A DNA stretch of 64,000 nt from Inonotus obliquus (GCA_032164295.1 JAJHTX010000012.1:496001-560000), one strand, 5' to 3'. Positions 48,199-58,825 are shown, numbered from the stretch's first letter. Notes: generated from the sequence alone by a model not told the origin. Numbers and translations are program-made.

Positions 48199-49865
48199 AT
48201 GCCACGTCTGACAGAGTCTACCCGCCGCCAGTGTGTGAGAACTACACTTGACTCTGTTGAGCACCTCCTCCGGCTCAAACTTAGACGCCGAGGGAAGCAG
48301 ACTGTGTCTCAGGATCTGCAGTCAGGTGATTTATTTCCTGTAGACCTTGAGACGTCACTCGAAATAGAGCTTGAGGCTCTATCTCTTGAGTTGTCTGCTG
48401 CAGAAAATCAGATGTCAGATGTTCAGGTCTCTCCATCCTCAGACTCAGACTCCTCTTCTCTCTCCACTGCCTCTGATTCTTCCTCTGCCTCTATCTCTAC
48501 TTCTGATCATTCGAATTCTGAATTTAATGTTGAACAACATCAACAGGCTCCATCTATACCTTCACCTGTCCCTGCACAATCCTCCATCCTTCATAACACT
48601 CTCCAGCACCTTCGTTCTAAGTTTAGCTCCCGATATCAGGTTGAGCGTAAAAACCGAGCGGATCATCTTCCCCCTACATTGCCCTACTTGCTTTCCAAAC
48701 GTCATGATATTCTCAGTAATTTTCGTGACTATCTTCGTGTAACTCCTGCAATATTTGACTGTCTCATAGCAGAGCTTGAGCTTGATGCGGAGTTTACAAA
48801 CAAGTCAAACCATGCACAAGCTCCAGTCGACTTTCAAGTTGGATTGGTTCTTTATTGCTTTGATCATTATGGAAATGCGACAAGCTTTTCAAAGGTTGCT
48901 GCTTGGGCTGGAGTAGGTAAAGGCACTGTTGAGATGATGACCTATCGAGTTCTTTGTGCGATTCTTCGAAAGATGTTCAAAGACAAGTACTTATGCATGC
49001 CAACTATGATTGAGAAGGAGGAGGTGAAGCAATGGGTTGAGCAGCACTCTTGTCCAGCTTGGCGTGATGGATGGTGCATGGTAGATGGCACACTTGTTAC
49101 TCTTTATCATCGCCCATACTGGTTTGGCGAGTCATACTTTAATCGCAAGTCACGCTACTCTCTTAACTTTCAAGTACGTATTACATTATTGTTTATATTA
49201 AAGGTATTTTGCTAATTTAATTTGTAGATCGTTAATCTTCCCAACAAGCGTATTATTGATGTTGGATATGGGCATATGGGTAGTGCTCATGATTCAACAG
49301 CATGGGAGCAGACACGTTTATATCAGGAGCATGAAAAGTTCTTTACTGGCAAGGAATTTATTTGGGCAGATTCAGCATATCCAGTATGATTTCTTTTCTT
49401 ACATTGGATTTATTTTCTTATTTATTTTTTTAGCTTCAGTCATGGCTAGTTGCACCATACAAGAAGCTACTGTGCAACTTGCCTGATAACGAACAATTCA
49501 ATATGTATCTTTCAATGATCCGAATCATGTCTGAGCATGCAATTGGCTTTCTCAAGGGACGATTTAAGTCTCTAAAGGGACTGCGGATCAAGATTACTGA
49601 TGACAAGAGTCACCGTTTTGCAATTTACTGGGTGCTTGCCTGTATTGTTTTACATTCATTTGCTATGGATTGCGAAGCAAAGGAGAATAAGGATGAAGAT
49701 GAAGAGGTGGAGGATTTATTTGTACAGGAGGGCCTCTCCGATTCAGATTCATCTGATGAAGAGGATATTCAAATGATTGCAACATCATCTAGGCTGAGTG
49801 CGGGCAAGCAAAGGAGAGAGGAGTTGAAGAGAGAGTTATTAAAGGCAAAGGAAAGATATATTTAA
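48199..49865 (+). CDS. PIF/Harbinger DDE transposase
   Basis: About 490 residues from ATG 48199. The N-terminal region is Ser-rich. Next is a helical, DNA-binding-like segment (VGLVLYCFDHYGNATSFSKV AAWAGVGKGTVEMM). The DDE_Tnp_4 nuclease core follows: WCMVDGTLVTLYHRP (first Asp), YGHMGSAHDSTAWEQTRLY (second Asp), IWADSAYP, and MIRIMSEHAIGFLKGRFKSL KGL (Glu). An acidic tail ends near 49865. Two introns are inferred: 49173-49227 (GTACGT...TTTGTAG) and about 49384-49431 (GTATGA...TTTTTTAG), the second rejoining SAYP to LQSWLVAPYKKLL. All catalytic residues are present and there is no premature stop, so the enzyme may be active. Confidence 0.88.
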
Positions 49866-49953
49866 TTGAATTGTAGATACGAATTATTTATTTATAAAAA
49901 ACATTGCCCTGATGAAGTATAGTGGTGACGTGTCTCCGTTTAAATAAGAATAA

Positions 49954-51732
49954 TTAATGAGAAGAATGAGGAGTGTCTGATGAGTCAGGTAGTTGCATAT
50001 CATAAGTATGAGTAGGAAAATCATCAAATGTTGCAGGCACAAGAGACACTGATGATGACGAAAATGGTGTACTTGAACGACTTGGCTTAAATGACATCTC
50101 AGCCTCGGAGAGAGAATATGTATAGGACCATGGGTCCCTCGTTGCTGACTGAGATACAGGACTTGCAATCGAAGAGCCTAGATATATACATAGATAAGCA
50201 CTAGTCTTTAAGTGAGCTGTATACATACCTGTATGCATTTCAAGTCGTTTCATCTCAAGATCCATACGCTTCATCTCCATTTTCACTTTTAACCTTCTCG
50301 TTTCCTCCTTCAAGCGCTCACGATCACGTTTGGCCTTAATCAACTCCAGCTTAACCTGACCATCTACCTTAGCCTGTACTTGCGCAAGTGCACATTGTGC
50401 CTGACGTGTTTTTTCCTCCTCGATTGTAACCCCAACAAGTGCATCAATACCTTTTTGTTTTTTCGTAACTGGCTTTGATGACTGTGAGACACTAGTTTTG
50501 ATATCCCCCTCAAGCTTCGCAGTGTCATCCAAGATGCTAGCTTTACGTTTTTTGCCATGAGAGGACAATAGGCCATCTATACGCACACCTGCATCAGTGT
50601 CGCTGTCAGTCTCCATATCGGTGATGTTGGCAAACTTGACGTCATCATCCTTCTCTCATTCACCAAGTACTGACAAATCCACCTCCGTAGAGCTGTTACC
50701 CAGCCCAACGGGGGTGAGATTTGGTCGCTGTCCCATGAGATCTCTCCACTCAAAGAAGAAAGGAAATGTATCCCTAATGGCGCCTGCGCAAACCTTGTGA
50801 AGTATGTTTATGACTGCACAAATTGCAAACTCACCCCACTTGTTTGTAAATGCATTTGATTGAGACATGTCAATCTCATCAGCAGACTTGATCCCAGCAC
50901 CCGTTTCTCCCAGTTCATTGATGTACTTTCGAGTGAGCTTTGTCAACCTGCATAAAATGTGTTAGCTTTGCCCAAAAACAATGTTACGTCAAGCGCATCT
51001 AAAAAATGGTACAAACAAGTGTCTATCATGATAGAGAACACTTAGACAATGTAATTCATAAGAGACACATACTTTGAGAGTTGGTTCTTGATCTTTCGAG
51101 TCCACTTCTGCTCTTCTTTCTTAATTCCAACGGCGGATGTAAAGGTGTCGAAGTACAGACTGTCCTGTGTACCAAACAACTCCTTTGCAAGTGCGAAATG
51201 GTAGTCAGCCTTCATCTTACCCCCACCCTTTGTTGTCGATGCATTGGAGCTTGGCGGAGGAAAGAGACCACGCTTTATCTCCTCGTTCTCGTTTATCGCG
51301 GCAATCAGAGCCCACGTCAAATCAATCGACCAACTGAAACAGAACAAATGTAATTAGCATAATGAATGGAGAGCAGAAAAATGATGGAACAGATAGGAGA
51401 GTTGAAAGGCAATTGTGATTTCTCCTCTGACTTGCGCAATCGGTCCTCATGCAAGCCCGGGGGTGCCCCGGGCTTGCATCCAATCTCATCTGCAGATGTG
51501 CGGTGCATCCGCAGTATACACCTTGGAGAGTGGCATGCAATACAGCTACAGAGAAGGGGACTCACTCGATACCATCATCAGCCTTCTCTCGCTCTCCTCC
51601 CTGCTCCTCCACATCCGCCTCCTTCCTGCGTGCTCTGGTTGCTTTGGACTTAGTTGGGATATCCGTCTTGTCTGCCTTCTTTGCACGGCCTTGGGCCTTG
51701 GTGTTTCCAGAGGAACGTGTTGACTTGGCCAT
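49954..51732 (-). pseudogene. Harbinger Myb/SANT-like partner protein with an in-frame TGA
   Basis: This accessory protein of Harbinger elements normally binds the subterminal DNA and brings the transposase into the nucleus. It starts MAKSTRSSGNTKAQGRAKKA (ATG 51732), with a basic nuclear-signal-like stretch. After a 237-nt intron comes WSIDLTWALIAAINENEEIK, like the first helix of a Myb/SANT-like domain, then DSLYFDTFTSAVGIKKEEQK WTRKIKNQL. Further parts are KLTRKYINELGETG, FTNKWGEFAICAVINILHKV and a coiled coil (ERLKEETRRLKVKMEMKRMD LEMKRLEM), ending at 49954. Between DLSVLGE and EKDDDVKFANITD there is a TGA at 50656-50658, in frame with both sides. No frame-preserving splice removes it. 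The partner may therefore be truncated by about 200 residues, and the element may depend on another copy. Confidence 0.72.
51449..51479. repeat. perfect 14-bp inverted repeat with 3-nt loop
   Basis: ATGCAAGCCCGGGG, loop GTG, then the exact complement. It lies inside the 237-nt intron of the Harbinger partner gene. It is very GC-rich against A/T-rich surroundings and would form a very stable RNA hairpin. Confidence 0.9.
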
Positions 51733-52115
51733 GGGGAAGGTTGAGGGATTCTGTGGAGTGGGAGGGGAGATGAGGAATAAGCGAGACACAGATGGAAGGA
51801 GAAGTTGACGGCACGCAGTTGTTGTGAGGTTGCTGGTCACACGCTGATCGGCTTACTATATTTGGATAATGTAGTAAATTTATTGAATTAAAGGTAGACA
51901 AAAGTAACGAAAAGATTCAAGAGGTGAGGTGAATCGCAAGGGTGAATTGTGAGGGTGAATCACGGTGAAGCACCTCTGGAGGCGCTTCACCTAAAGATGC
52001 AATTCACCCCAAATCGCAGGGGTTCTGGGGTCCGCGATTCACTTGCACGAAAAGTGAATCGCGCAAGTGAATCGCGACCTGAATCCTCAATTCTGACCAC
52101 GCCTAACGTATTCAT

Positions 52116-52490
52116 CCAAGTCTCAGAACTCAATGAATTCCTTAACAATTTCTGTATAAATGTGCAAATAGTATTTTTTCATGCATACCTTCATTTTGTT
52201 AAGAATACATTCTTAAGAATTTGCTTATTTCTTGAGATATGGCCATGTAATAGGCCATATCTCAATGACTTTTTGTAAGATTCAAGTTTTTTTTGCAGAT
52301 AAACATTCCTTAGCATTTAAAACATAATATCTACTCTTTACTTTAGCAATTTATGGCTTGTGAAAGTGGGGACAGGAAGTCGAATGTGTCTCTCAAAAAC
52401 TGGTAATTGCTTAAGCATAAGCGAGCGCTGGCATGATGTGGCATGGACCGTGAGAAGTCTCGTTTCTTCATTAGGGATTGCCACACCCCA
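52116..52490. repeat. 375-bp inverted repeat, right arm
   Basis: Reverse complement of 43346-43722. It begins 13 bp after the right end of the Harbinger element and ends in ggattgccacacccc, the same terminal motif as the 42896-47746 element. It is probably a terminal fragment of a related element. Confidence 0.8.
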
Positions 52491-53152
52491 AGTACCTGAG
52501 AAAGCTGTAACGAGTACCTTGCTTTAAACGCTTGGCCACGACTCTGCGCTTTGGTTGAGTTCAGAGGATGCTGTTCCCTTGGCGCTTTGGTGAATCTGCT
52601 AAGCATAATAGATAAATGAATCATTCGGTCAGGCAGGCATACAGTACACTGTTAGTGTTACTGTAGGTTTTTGATCGGTGCACACGACAGCATTCACACG
52701 ATCACGCGATACACATAACACGTGGTTTCTTGCATGCCGAGATTCCGACCTATTTAGTATATTCTGACTGACTTGGATTACGAATTTACTTGAGAGTGTG
52801 CAGTGCGACACCCGTGGTTATCTGAGCTACTGTGGCTTAGATCATGCAGAGTTGACTGGGCTACCTTTTTTTCGGTAGCTGAATCTAATACATCAAATTG
52901 TTTTGCTTGTATTATCGTGATTTTTAGAACAACATGGAAGTTTGTCAGATCTTATCTATATGTTTTTAAGATATAAGCTAGACAAATTCTTGTATCAAAG
53001 CGTAAAACGCAGTGACTGTGCAATTCCAATTCCCCCTCAAAGTTAGCCCTAACAAGCTGAGTAATATTATTGTACTCCGTTCCCTACCCTCTTCTGCTGA
53101 TCAGTTTCGTGCCGCGTTTGCCAATCGTGTACCATAAGGATTTTGGCCGTCC
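52491..53152. other. flank of the transposon nest, nothing coding recognised
   Basis: From about 53005 the sequence again resembles the downstream flank of the small-protein genes (caattcc...ctaacaagctgagtaatattattgtactcc, compare 23380-23445). No gene seen. Confidence 0.45.
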
Positions 53153-53634
53153 CTAAACGAAATGTAAGCAAGACGTGAGTAGGAAAGCAGCTCCAAATCC
53201 TACATCAGGACGAGTCAGCAAGTCTATGAGACCCGTTATTGCATCGTCAATACTCTGAAATGGGATGAACTTCTCGTTTTCGAAGGTTCGACCGGCAGCA
53301 TCGCAGATATCATCATTATTTGGATCGAGAGCTGCCTCGTGTTTATTAGTTGATAATACGGTGTCGACAAGACAATATATCCTCACCTGCAGCAGTGTAT
53401 TTAATGGGTAAGTCTTCCGGCTCCAACTTCCAAGCCTTGAGAGATTGCACCTTTTGCTTATATGGTCCTGCTGCCTCACTCGCCTTGCCTGATAGAGTCA
53501 CGATTAGAGGAAGGAGAGACGAGAGAATTAGGGGACTCGCTATTGAAGAACTCGACGACGTTGGTTTTTCCAGCATATGATGTTGGATCATCCCTATTAT
53601 ACTCAACCCTTTCTGAATGATGCGTAGTACTCAT
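53153..53634 (-). CDS. small unknown family protein, copy S6
   Basis: Three exons, about 125 residues, 29 kb from the other minus-strand copies. Exon 1 (ATG 53634): MSTTHHSERVEYNRDDPTSY AGKTNVVEFFN. Exon 2: SKASEAAGPYKQKVQSLKAW KLEPEDLPIKYTAA. Exon 3: ALDPNNDDICDAAGRTFENE KFIPFQSIDDAITGLIDLLT and a longer tail ending LLTSCLHFV. Intron 1 has a GC donor (AATA|GCGAGTCC) and acceptor CTATCAG; intron 2 starts GTGAGGATATATTG. Both are phase 1. The promoter with TATAAAA at 53701-53707 and about 900 bp of upstream sequence are shared with the 17-24 kb copies. The tail is longer than in the sisters because the usual stop (...TAGGTCCCTC) is changed to TAGGATTTGG in another frame. Function unknown. Confidence 0.6.
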
Positions 53635-54560
53635 CGATAGAGTGTTTACAGTCTGGGGATAGGAACAATTGAAAAGGTAAAGACGGCAGATGCTACAGTA
53701 TTTTATAGGAGGAAAGCAGCCCCACCAGGCAAAGATGCAATGGTAACCTGGATGGTGCAACGGTGCAAAGAGAGAAGTGCTTTGCAATATGGAATGACCT
53801 GATATTAGGTGGGCAGTATTCTTACGTGCCGTTTCTACATTCCAGTACATCAGATATCAATTGAACCATACAGAGTCATTGAAGATATGAGACCAAGTGT
53901 TTCGCAGGAGAACTCGACGAGACAGACTGTGTTGAGCATGAAATGGGGTACTTGCTTTGCAGATGCATACCACGCCACGCAATGTTGCGAGTAGCAAAGC
54001 TGCTGCTGTCGCGCGGTCCTCAGGCTCAGTCCCTGGACCGCACCCCCGTACACATCAACGAGAAGTTGAAGGTCTTTCTTGAATTTTGGTTCATGGTTGT
54101 AGCGTAAGAGTTAAGGAGACGTCTTGAGAATGGAAAAGGATAACGATGAAGGCGTGAGTGAGAAGAGAAGCTTTGATAGGTCAGGTCAGATCAGGGGGAC
54201 GACTCAGACAACGAAAAGGGGAGAGTAACAGAATAGTATAGGGAATATCTGCTCATGCCGAGTAACAAAGCGGGCCAGGCGAGATACCTAAACATATAAA
54301 CGGAGACACATAGACATAGTGAGTAAACCAGGTGCAGTTTGAGGTGTCGTGTGGACATACCTATTCTGAGCGACCATGACTGCACCAGCCAGCAACATGC
54401 TCGACACCGAAAACCCATCTACACTCATGCACGATGTGAATATAACCCTCACCTGTGTAGGTTGATCTCCATGTTGCCGGAAGGCTGAGTTTGATTTCCA
54501 AGTTGGGATCCCTCCTCACATGACAATGTTGTGGTGATGGTCAAGTAAACTGTCCATCAC
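53635..54560. repeat. dispersed copy of the small-protein gene upstream region
   Basis: Homologous to 18184-18640, 19810-20620, 21940-22750 and 24410-24690, same orientation. It includes the exon-like stretch GSQLGNQTQPSGNMEINLHR before GTGAGG near 54450-54510 (minus). That stretch is conserved in the units at 20.5 and 22.7 kb and could be part of an unrecognised upstream gene. Confidence 0.65.
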
Positions 54561-55558
54561 GTGGCCTGAGAGGTGAGATGACTTCCCTCAATTTAGAGCC
54601 TCTTCAAGATCGAGAAAGAGGTGTCATTATATGTATAATGTCCTTGACAGTCCATTCCTGAGATGGTCTTGCTTTATACTTTATTCGTCTATCCAGCTCC
54701 AGGTCAACTTCGCGCGCTATATTTATACAGCTGTAAGTGTCTTTGCGCTGTATTCAGGACCTGAGCTAACTCCCCCCATGCGATAGGCCTAACCTCAAAC
54801 TTGAAGGGAAACGAATTGGATTGCTCAGATCTCCCTCACGGTTTAGTATCGTTTTATGAGGAGTACTAGTCCTGGTTGCCTGTCCATATGAATTAGCTTC
54901 GGGATGACGATCGAATTGAGGTGCACAGGAACAGAAGGGAGTCAAGGGACGGCAGTAGTCTCCGTTTATGTGAAGATTACTTTGCATATCCTGTTGCTAC
55001 TTTTTCGAAAGACTCGAGTTTGCAAATCCGTGGATAATCACCTGGCTGTCTACGAGTCCAGGTTCGGGTACTTGTGTCCATCCATTATCTCTTGTTTAGA
55101 GCTCTTATTCGTTATTGTTTTTTACACGAGGACGTGAATGCAGAACTTTACCGTACTGGAAAGTTACGAGAAGCTCGTGCTAAAGTCATAGAGGAAGTCG
55201 AGAAGGGGGAGTGGGATACTTGCACTGACCGAAATCCGAATCAATGTAAGTTTGATCAGTCGTTGGTCTAGCTTCGGTTCCGGCTTCGTGAGCTTTTCGT
55301 TGCAACTGATGATGACGATTTCTTAACTAATCAACAGCACAGAAGCACAACTACTTGGAAATTTTGCCAAAGATGAGAAGAAGACGGAAACGGATATGAA
55401 GAGATGAGTCCTTGATCGTAACGCCAAGAAACGGATATGAAGAGATGAGTCCTTGATCGTAACGCCAATGAAACAAATGTCCTACAAAATCCAGAATAAT
55501 GCAACCGTATCGTATAAGAATAGTCCTGATCCATATTTAGCTGATTTCATCCTCTTTC
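54561..55558. other. intergenic region, one weak coding stretch
   Basis: 55130-55247 (plus) reads DVNAELYRTGKLREARAKVI EEVEKGEWDTCTDRNPNQ and ends at a GTAAGT donor. This looks like a real exon or exon relic, but no start or partner exons could be joined. No family recognised. Confidence 0.35.
55390..55468. repeat. 41-bp tandem duplication
   Basis: acggatatgaagagatgagt ccttgatcgtaacgccaa occurs twice in a row with period 41 and no mismatch over 38 bp. Recent duplication. Confidence 0.92.
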
Positions 55559-57395
55559 TTAACTTGATTTCTGCGTGCGGCGTGGTTTACGTATAGTAAG
55601 CTTACGCAAGATACTGAGAAGCGTAAGAGGAGGCGATGATGACGATGGCGAAGAGCTAGAACAACTCGGATGCTTCTCGTCCAAATTTGCTTGCGTCAAT
55701 CCTTTGTTCGGACTAAAGCTCGCGAGGTTCTGTTCGTCGGGATGTACGGAAGGAGCGTCAGCTGAGTTCAGAGATGAAGTCGAAGTGGGAAGCGAAGCTG
55801 CGGATGAAGAAGTAGTGCTGGGACAGGTAAGGAAGCTCGGATCAGATGATGAGGTGGAATCTGAGGAGGGCGAAACGCAAGATGAGGACTCTGAGGACCT
55901 CGAGAGTTCTCCATGGTCTACCGTTGTGTTATCTTTTTCGCTTGCTTCAGTGTTATCCTCCTTCAAAGCGGAAGCGCGTTCCAGTGATTCTGGAGAAGCG
56001 AATGAGGGCACCCGAAATATTGAGCGCCTCCGCACCGCGCCGAACGAGAGGCTTTTCGATGGCCTCAACTTCGATTCTGTACCTTCGATTCTCCTCTCTT
56101 TCTCCTCACTGGTTTCACTTTTCTTCTCGTCATTATCCTCTCCTGGCTTCTTATTAAATATAGTCTTATCTCCAGCTCGCCTCCCACTTCCAGGACAAGT
56201 CGGACCGGAGGGACTGCTTCCAGGTCTGCTGATTGTACGTTCGCGTTGATGTTCCCGAGCAGAAACTGGCATGATAACACCCTGAGCGCGCAGTCCCGAA
56301 CGCGAAAAGACGGGAGTCGGCGCCGCAGTCAACCAGTCGTGTTTTTCCACTGGCACTACAAGCGATAACCGGCGTCTGTGCTTCTCCGTTTCGCCCGCTG
56401 TATCGTCTTTCTCCGTTTCGCGATCCTTTATTCGGACTCTACGGCCGTCGCACTTTATATCCGCACCACTACTCGGAGATGCGCAATCTGATCTGGTCGC
56501 CATGGAACTGATAGATATAGCAGAGCGGAGTGAGCTCGCCGATGAAGTGCGTGTCGATGCATTCAGAGAGGGTAGAGGAGAGGTAGGGAATGACAAGCGC
56601 GATTGCCGTCTGGAGGGAACGGACGATGTCGTAAGCTCGGACTGTCCGGAGGTTGACCTATATGAGAAAAAGTGAGGGTCCGGTTCAGTCGCATTATGAG
56701 CGTCTAGTTGATATGAATTGATGGAGTGTGATCCACGAGGTTGTGCGTCCTCCGAAAGGCTCAGGGAAATGAGGCTAGATAACGTTGGAGTCCCAGATCC
56801 TGATGACGTCGATGGAGTTCGGGAGAGAGTAACTAAACACTTGTAAGCACATTTGCACTTGGACCTGCGTAGAAACAGATGAAACGCGGAAAGTAGTGAT
56901 AGATGGAGATGAGAGCTAGGAAGTGAAACGTGATGAAATGATGTATTGGCATAGTATGTGATTATAGCGGCGACGTTGGTTTAACAACGAAAAGATAAGG
57001 ACATACGACATACCGGAAGGACTGGCAAAGACGACTGATCTGCGCGAACTACGTGTCCGAGCAGGCACGGGAGGTTGCAAGCCGTCCTCACTTAGAGTAG
57101 GGAGGGCACCTGTGCTCGCACAGCGCTGCTTTGATTTCAGCATGCGTTCGTGCGAGCCATCACTTGAAGTGGCGGGACTAGAGCATGACGAGTCATGCGA
57201 AGTTGAGGATGTCTCGAGTCCAGACAAGCTCGTGTAGGAGAGAACAGGTCCCGCCAAGGGCGATGGTCGAAAAGTCTGCGATGTCCTCCTTTGTGCGCTC
57301 AACCCAGAACTAGCAGAGAGGTAAGGTCCTACGGAGTCCGCCGAGTATGAATACACTGGCCTTGGGCGAGGATGTGGGGGCAGCGAGGAAGACAT
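55559..57395 (-). CDS. Ser-rich hypothetical protein
   Basis: Two exons, about 550 residues; I do not recognise it. Exon 1 (ATG 57395) starts MSSSLPPHPRPRPVYSYSAD SVGPYLSASSGL and ends SRRSVVFASPS. An intron from about 57012 to 56836 (donor GTATGT, acceptor GTGTTTAG) leads to VTLSRTPSTSSGSGTPTLSS LISLSLSEDAQPRG. The frame then runs to 55559, either through or around a possible tiny intron near 56650. The middle is basic and charged (RRVRIKDRETEKDDTAGETE KHRRRLSLVV). Then come the stretch PSKSLSFGAVRRRSIFRVPS and a poly-Ser/Pro region, and a basic end LLSILRKLTIRKPRRTQKSS. It is likely a disordered, phosphorylated regulatory protein. There is no membrane segment. Confidence 0.6.
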
Positions 57396-58132
57396 TGACG
57401 AGAGGGGAGAGGAGAGACGGAAAGAGAGGGAGAAGCAACAGAACGATGCCAGTTGAGCTCAGAGCTAGATAAGCATCTTGGACTATTACGAGGGCACCAA
57501 TTTTGGTCTCGTAGTGGCTGTACCGTAAAGTCCGGCCAAAATTTCTCGTCCTAGTCATGGTCATCTTGATTCAGCCTCTTCCAGTTGAGTCTCGGTCTCG
57601 GTCTCGCTTCCTACTTCCGTTCAATATTCAGCCTTCCCTTAAATTGCATAGACACCTTTTAACGCTCGACGGAGCGACTTACTACCGCATGTGCGGAGTT
57701 TAGCATGAGCTAGGCAGATATCCGATGATTGAATCGATATAACGTGCTAGACCGCGAGGTTTGAACGGTCATCACCAAGCCGCGAAGAGAACAGTAACTG
57801 TAATATCGGTGATGAAGGTGATGGAAAAAGAAAAAGTCGCGCTACGATCCTCATTCCGTCATCGACGTCACGTGTGCGAGGGTCGTCCACGCCGATCACC
57901 GACGATCACATCTCATCCGCGAGCAAAGATCATCTTTTCTCAAAATGCTCTTGCATCGTGCGGGAGAATGTGATCGTAGATTCTTTCCTGGGTACGTCTT
58001 TTTTACTCAAGCTCAAAGTTCTACTCAGTCTCTGGCTTGTGAGCGTGGGCTTTATCTGACTTGTCCTAATCACAATATAAATTCGCTCAGTCGTTTGACC
58101 TCGGTCCGTAGACGCGGCGTCTACAGATCACC
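57396..58132. other. intergenic region
   Basis: Putative promoter of the minus-strand Ser-rich gene and 5' region of a doubtful plus-strand gene. Only short frames; no motif recognised. Confidence 0.4.
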
Positions 58133-58639
58133 ATGAATTCCAGGGTCGCCTCAAGTACTTGGACAGGCTACGCACGCCCAGCAAATAGTCCTTTCCTTAT
58201 TCCATACGAGCCCTTTTCTTTTCACTGCACTCCAGCACGTTTGAATGGTGAATAATTTCTTCCTATCGTACCCGACTTTCCGTCATGCATATGTATCGGA
58301 GGGACGTTAGCACAACCAAATTCCAGCTTCTAGACCCTCTCAGTTTGCGATGCCGTTAGAAACTATCTGCGCCGACGAACTGATGCCAACATCCGTTTCT
58401 GTTCCAGTATACAATTGGATAGGTTTGCCGCCACTATATCGTTGATGTGGATGGATGATTCGACACCTAGGCAGGTAGTTCCTCGTTTCAAGCCATTACT
58501 AGCTGATATCGATGGTAAGGGAAGTGCTTCAGTCAGACGGCTAACCCACGCTACGGTCCTCAAGGAGAATGACGAAGTGCTGATGAAGGGCGGCAAAGAA
58601 CTCCGAATCCGCAAGCTAGTTGCATGGCTTCGGACGTGA
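58133..58639 (+). CDS. hypothetical protein, doubtful
   Basis: A plausible start MNSRVASSTWTGYARPANSP FLIPYEPFSFHC leads to a donor at TTGAATG|GTGAAT. The later frame VRNYLRRRTDANIRFCSSIQ LDRFAATISLMWMDDSTPRQ is open for about 95 codons up to the stop at 58639. The junction between them is not settled. The opposite strand is also open over 58363-58680. No family recognised; start, introns and even strand are uncertain. Confidence 0.3.
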
Positions 58640-58825
58640 CCGGTAGATAAGACCACACCTGATGCACGCCCCGTGAGCATAATCGATTGGCAAAATTACC
58701 GAGCTGGAACTTCAGCCCACGCTCAATGATTCCAATCCTTCATCCATTAGGCACAACAGAATACGACAAGCATCTAGATTAAATCCGAACTGAAATAAGG
58801 CAGAACACAAGACGTCCTTGGCATG

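Larger units (their letters stand above)
47973..52103. mobile_element. PIF/Harbinger-type DNA transposon
   Basis: 4.13-kb element with inverted ends GGCATGGTCAGAATTGAAGA TTCAGGTCGCGATTCAC at 47973 and the matching complement ending at 52103 (two mismatches). TA flanks both ends. The 3-bp flanks are ATA and TAA, so a classical TWA duplication is not exact. Inside are a DDE transposase (plus) and a Myb/SANT-like partner (minus) in convergent order, as usual for Harbinger. The subterminal regions are full of GTGAATCGC repeats and hairpins (for example gcgattcactt...aagtgaatcgc near 52045), probably binding sites for the partner protein. Confidence 0.88.

Noticed and set aside
55575..56249. 224-codon plus-strand frame
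   Set aside because: Antisense of the Ser-rich minus-strand gene. The minus frame is longer, starts and splices well, and has normal Ser/Pro-rich composition.
57310..57564. 84-codon minus-strand frame MTMTRTRNFGRTLRYSHYET... as the start of the Ser-rich gene
   Set aside because: It is in a different frame from MSSSLPPHPRPRP and lacks a donor to join it. The ATG at 57395 gives a simpler model.
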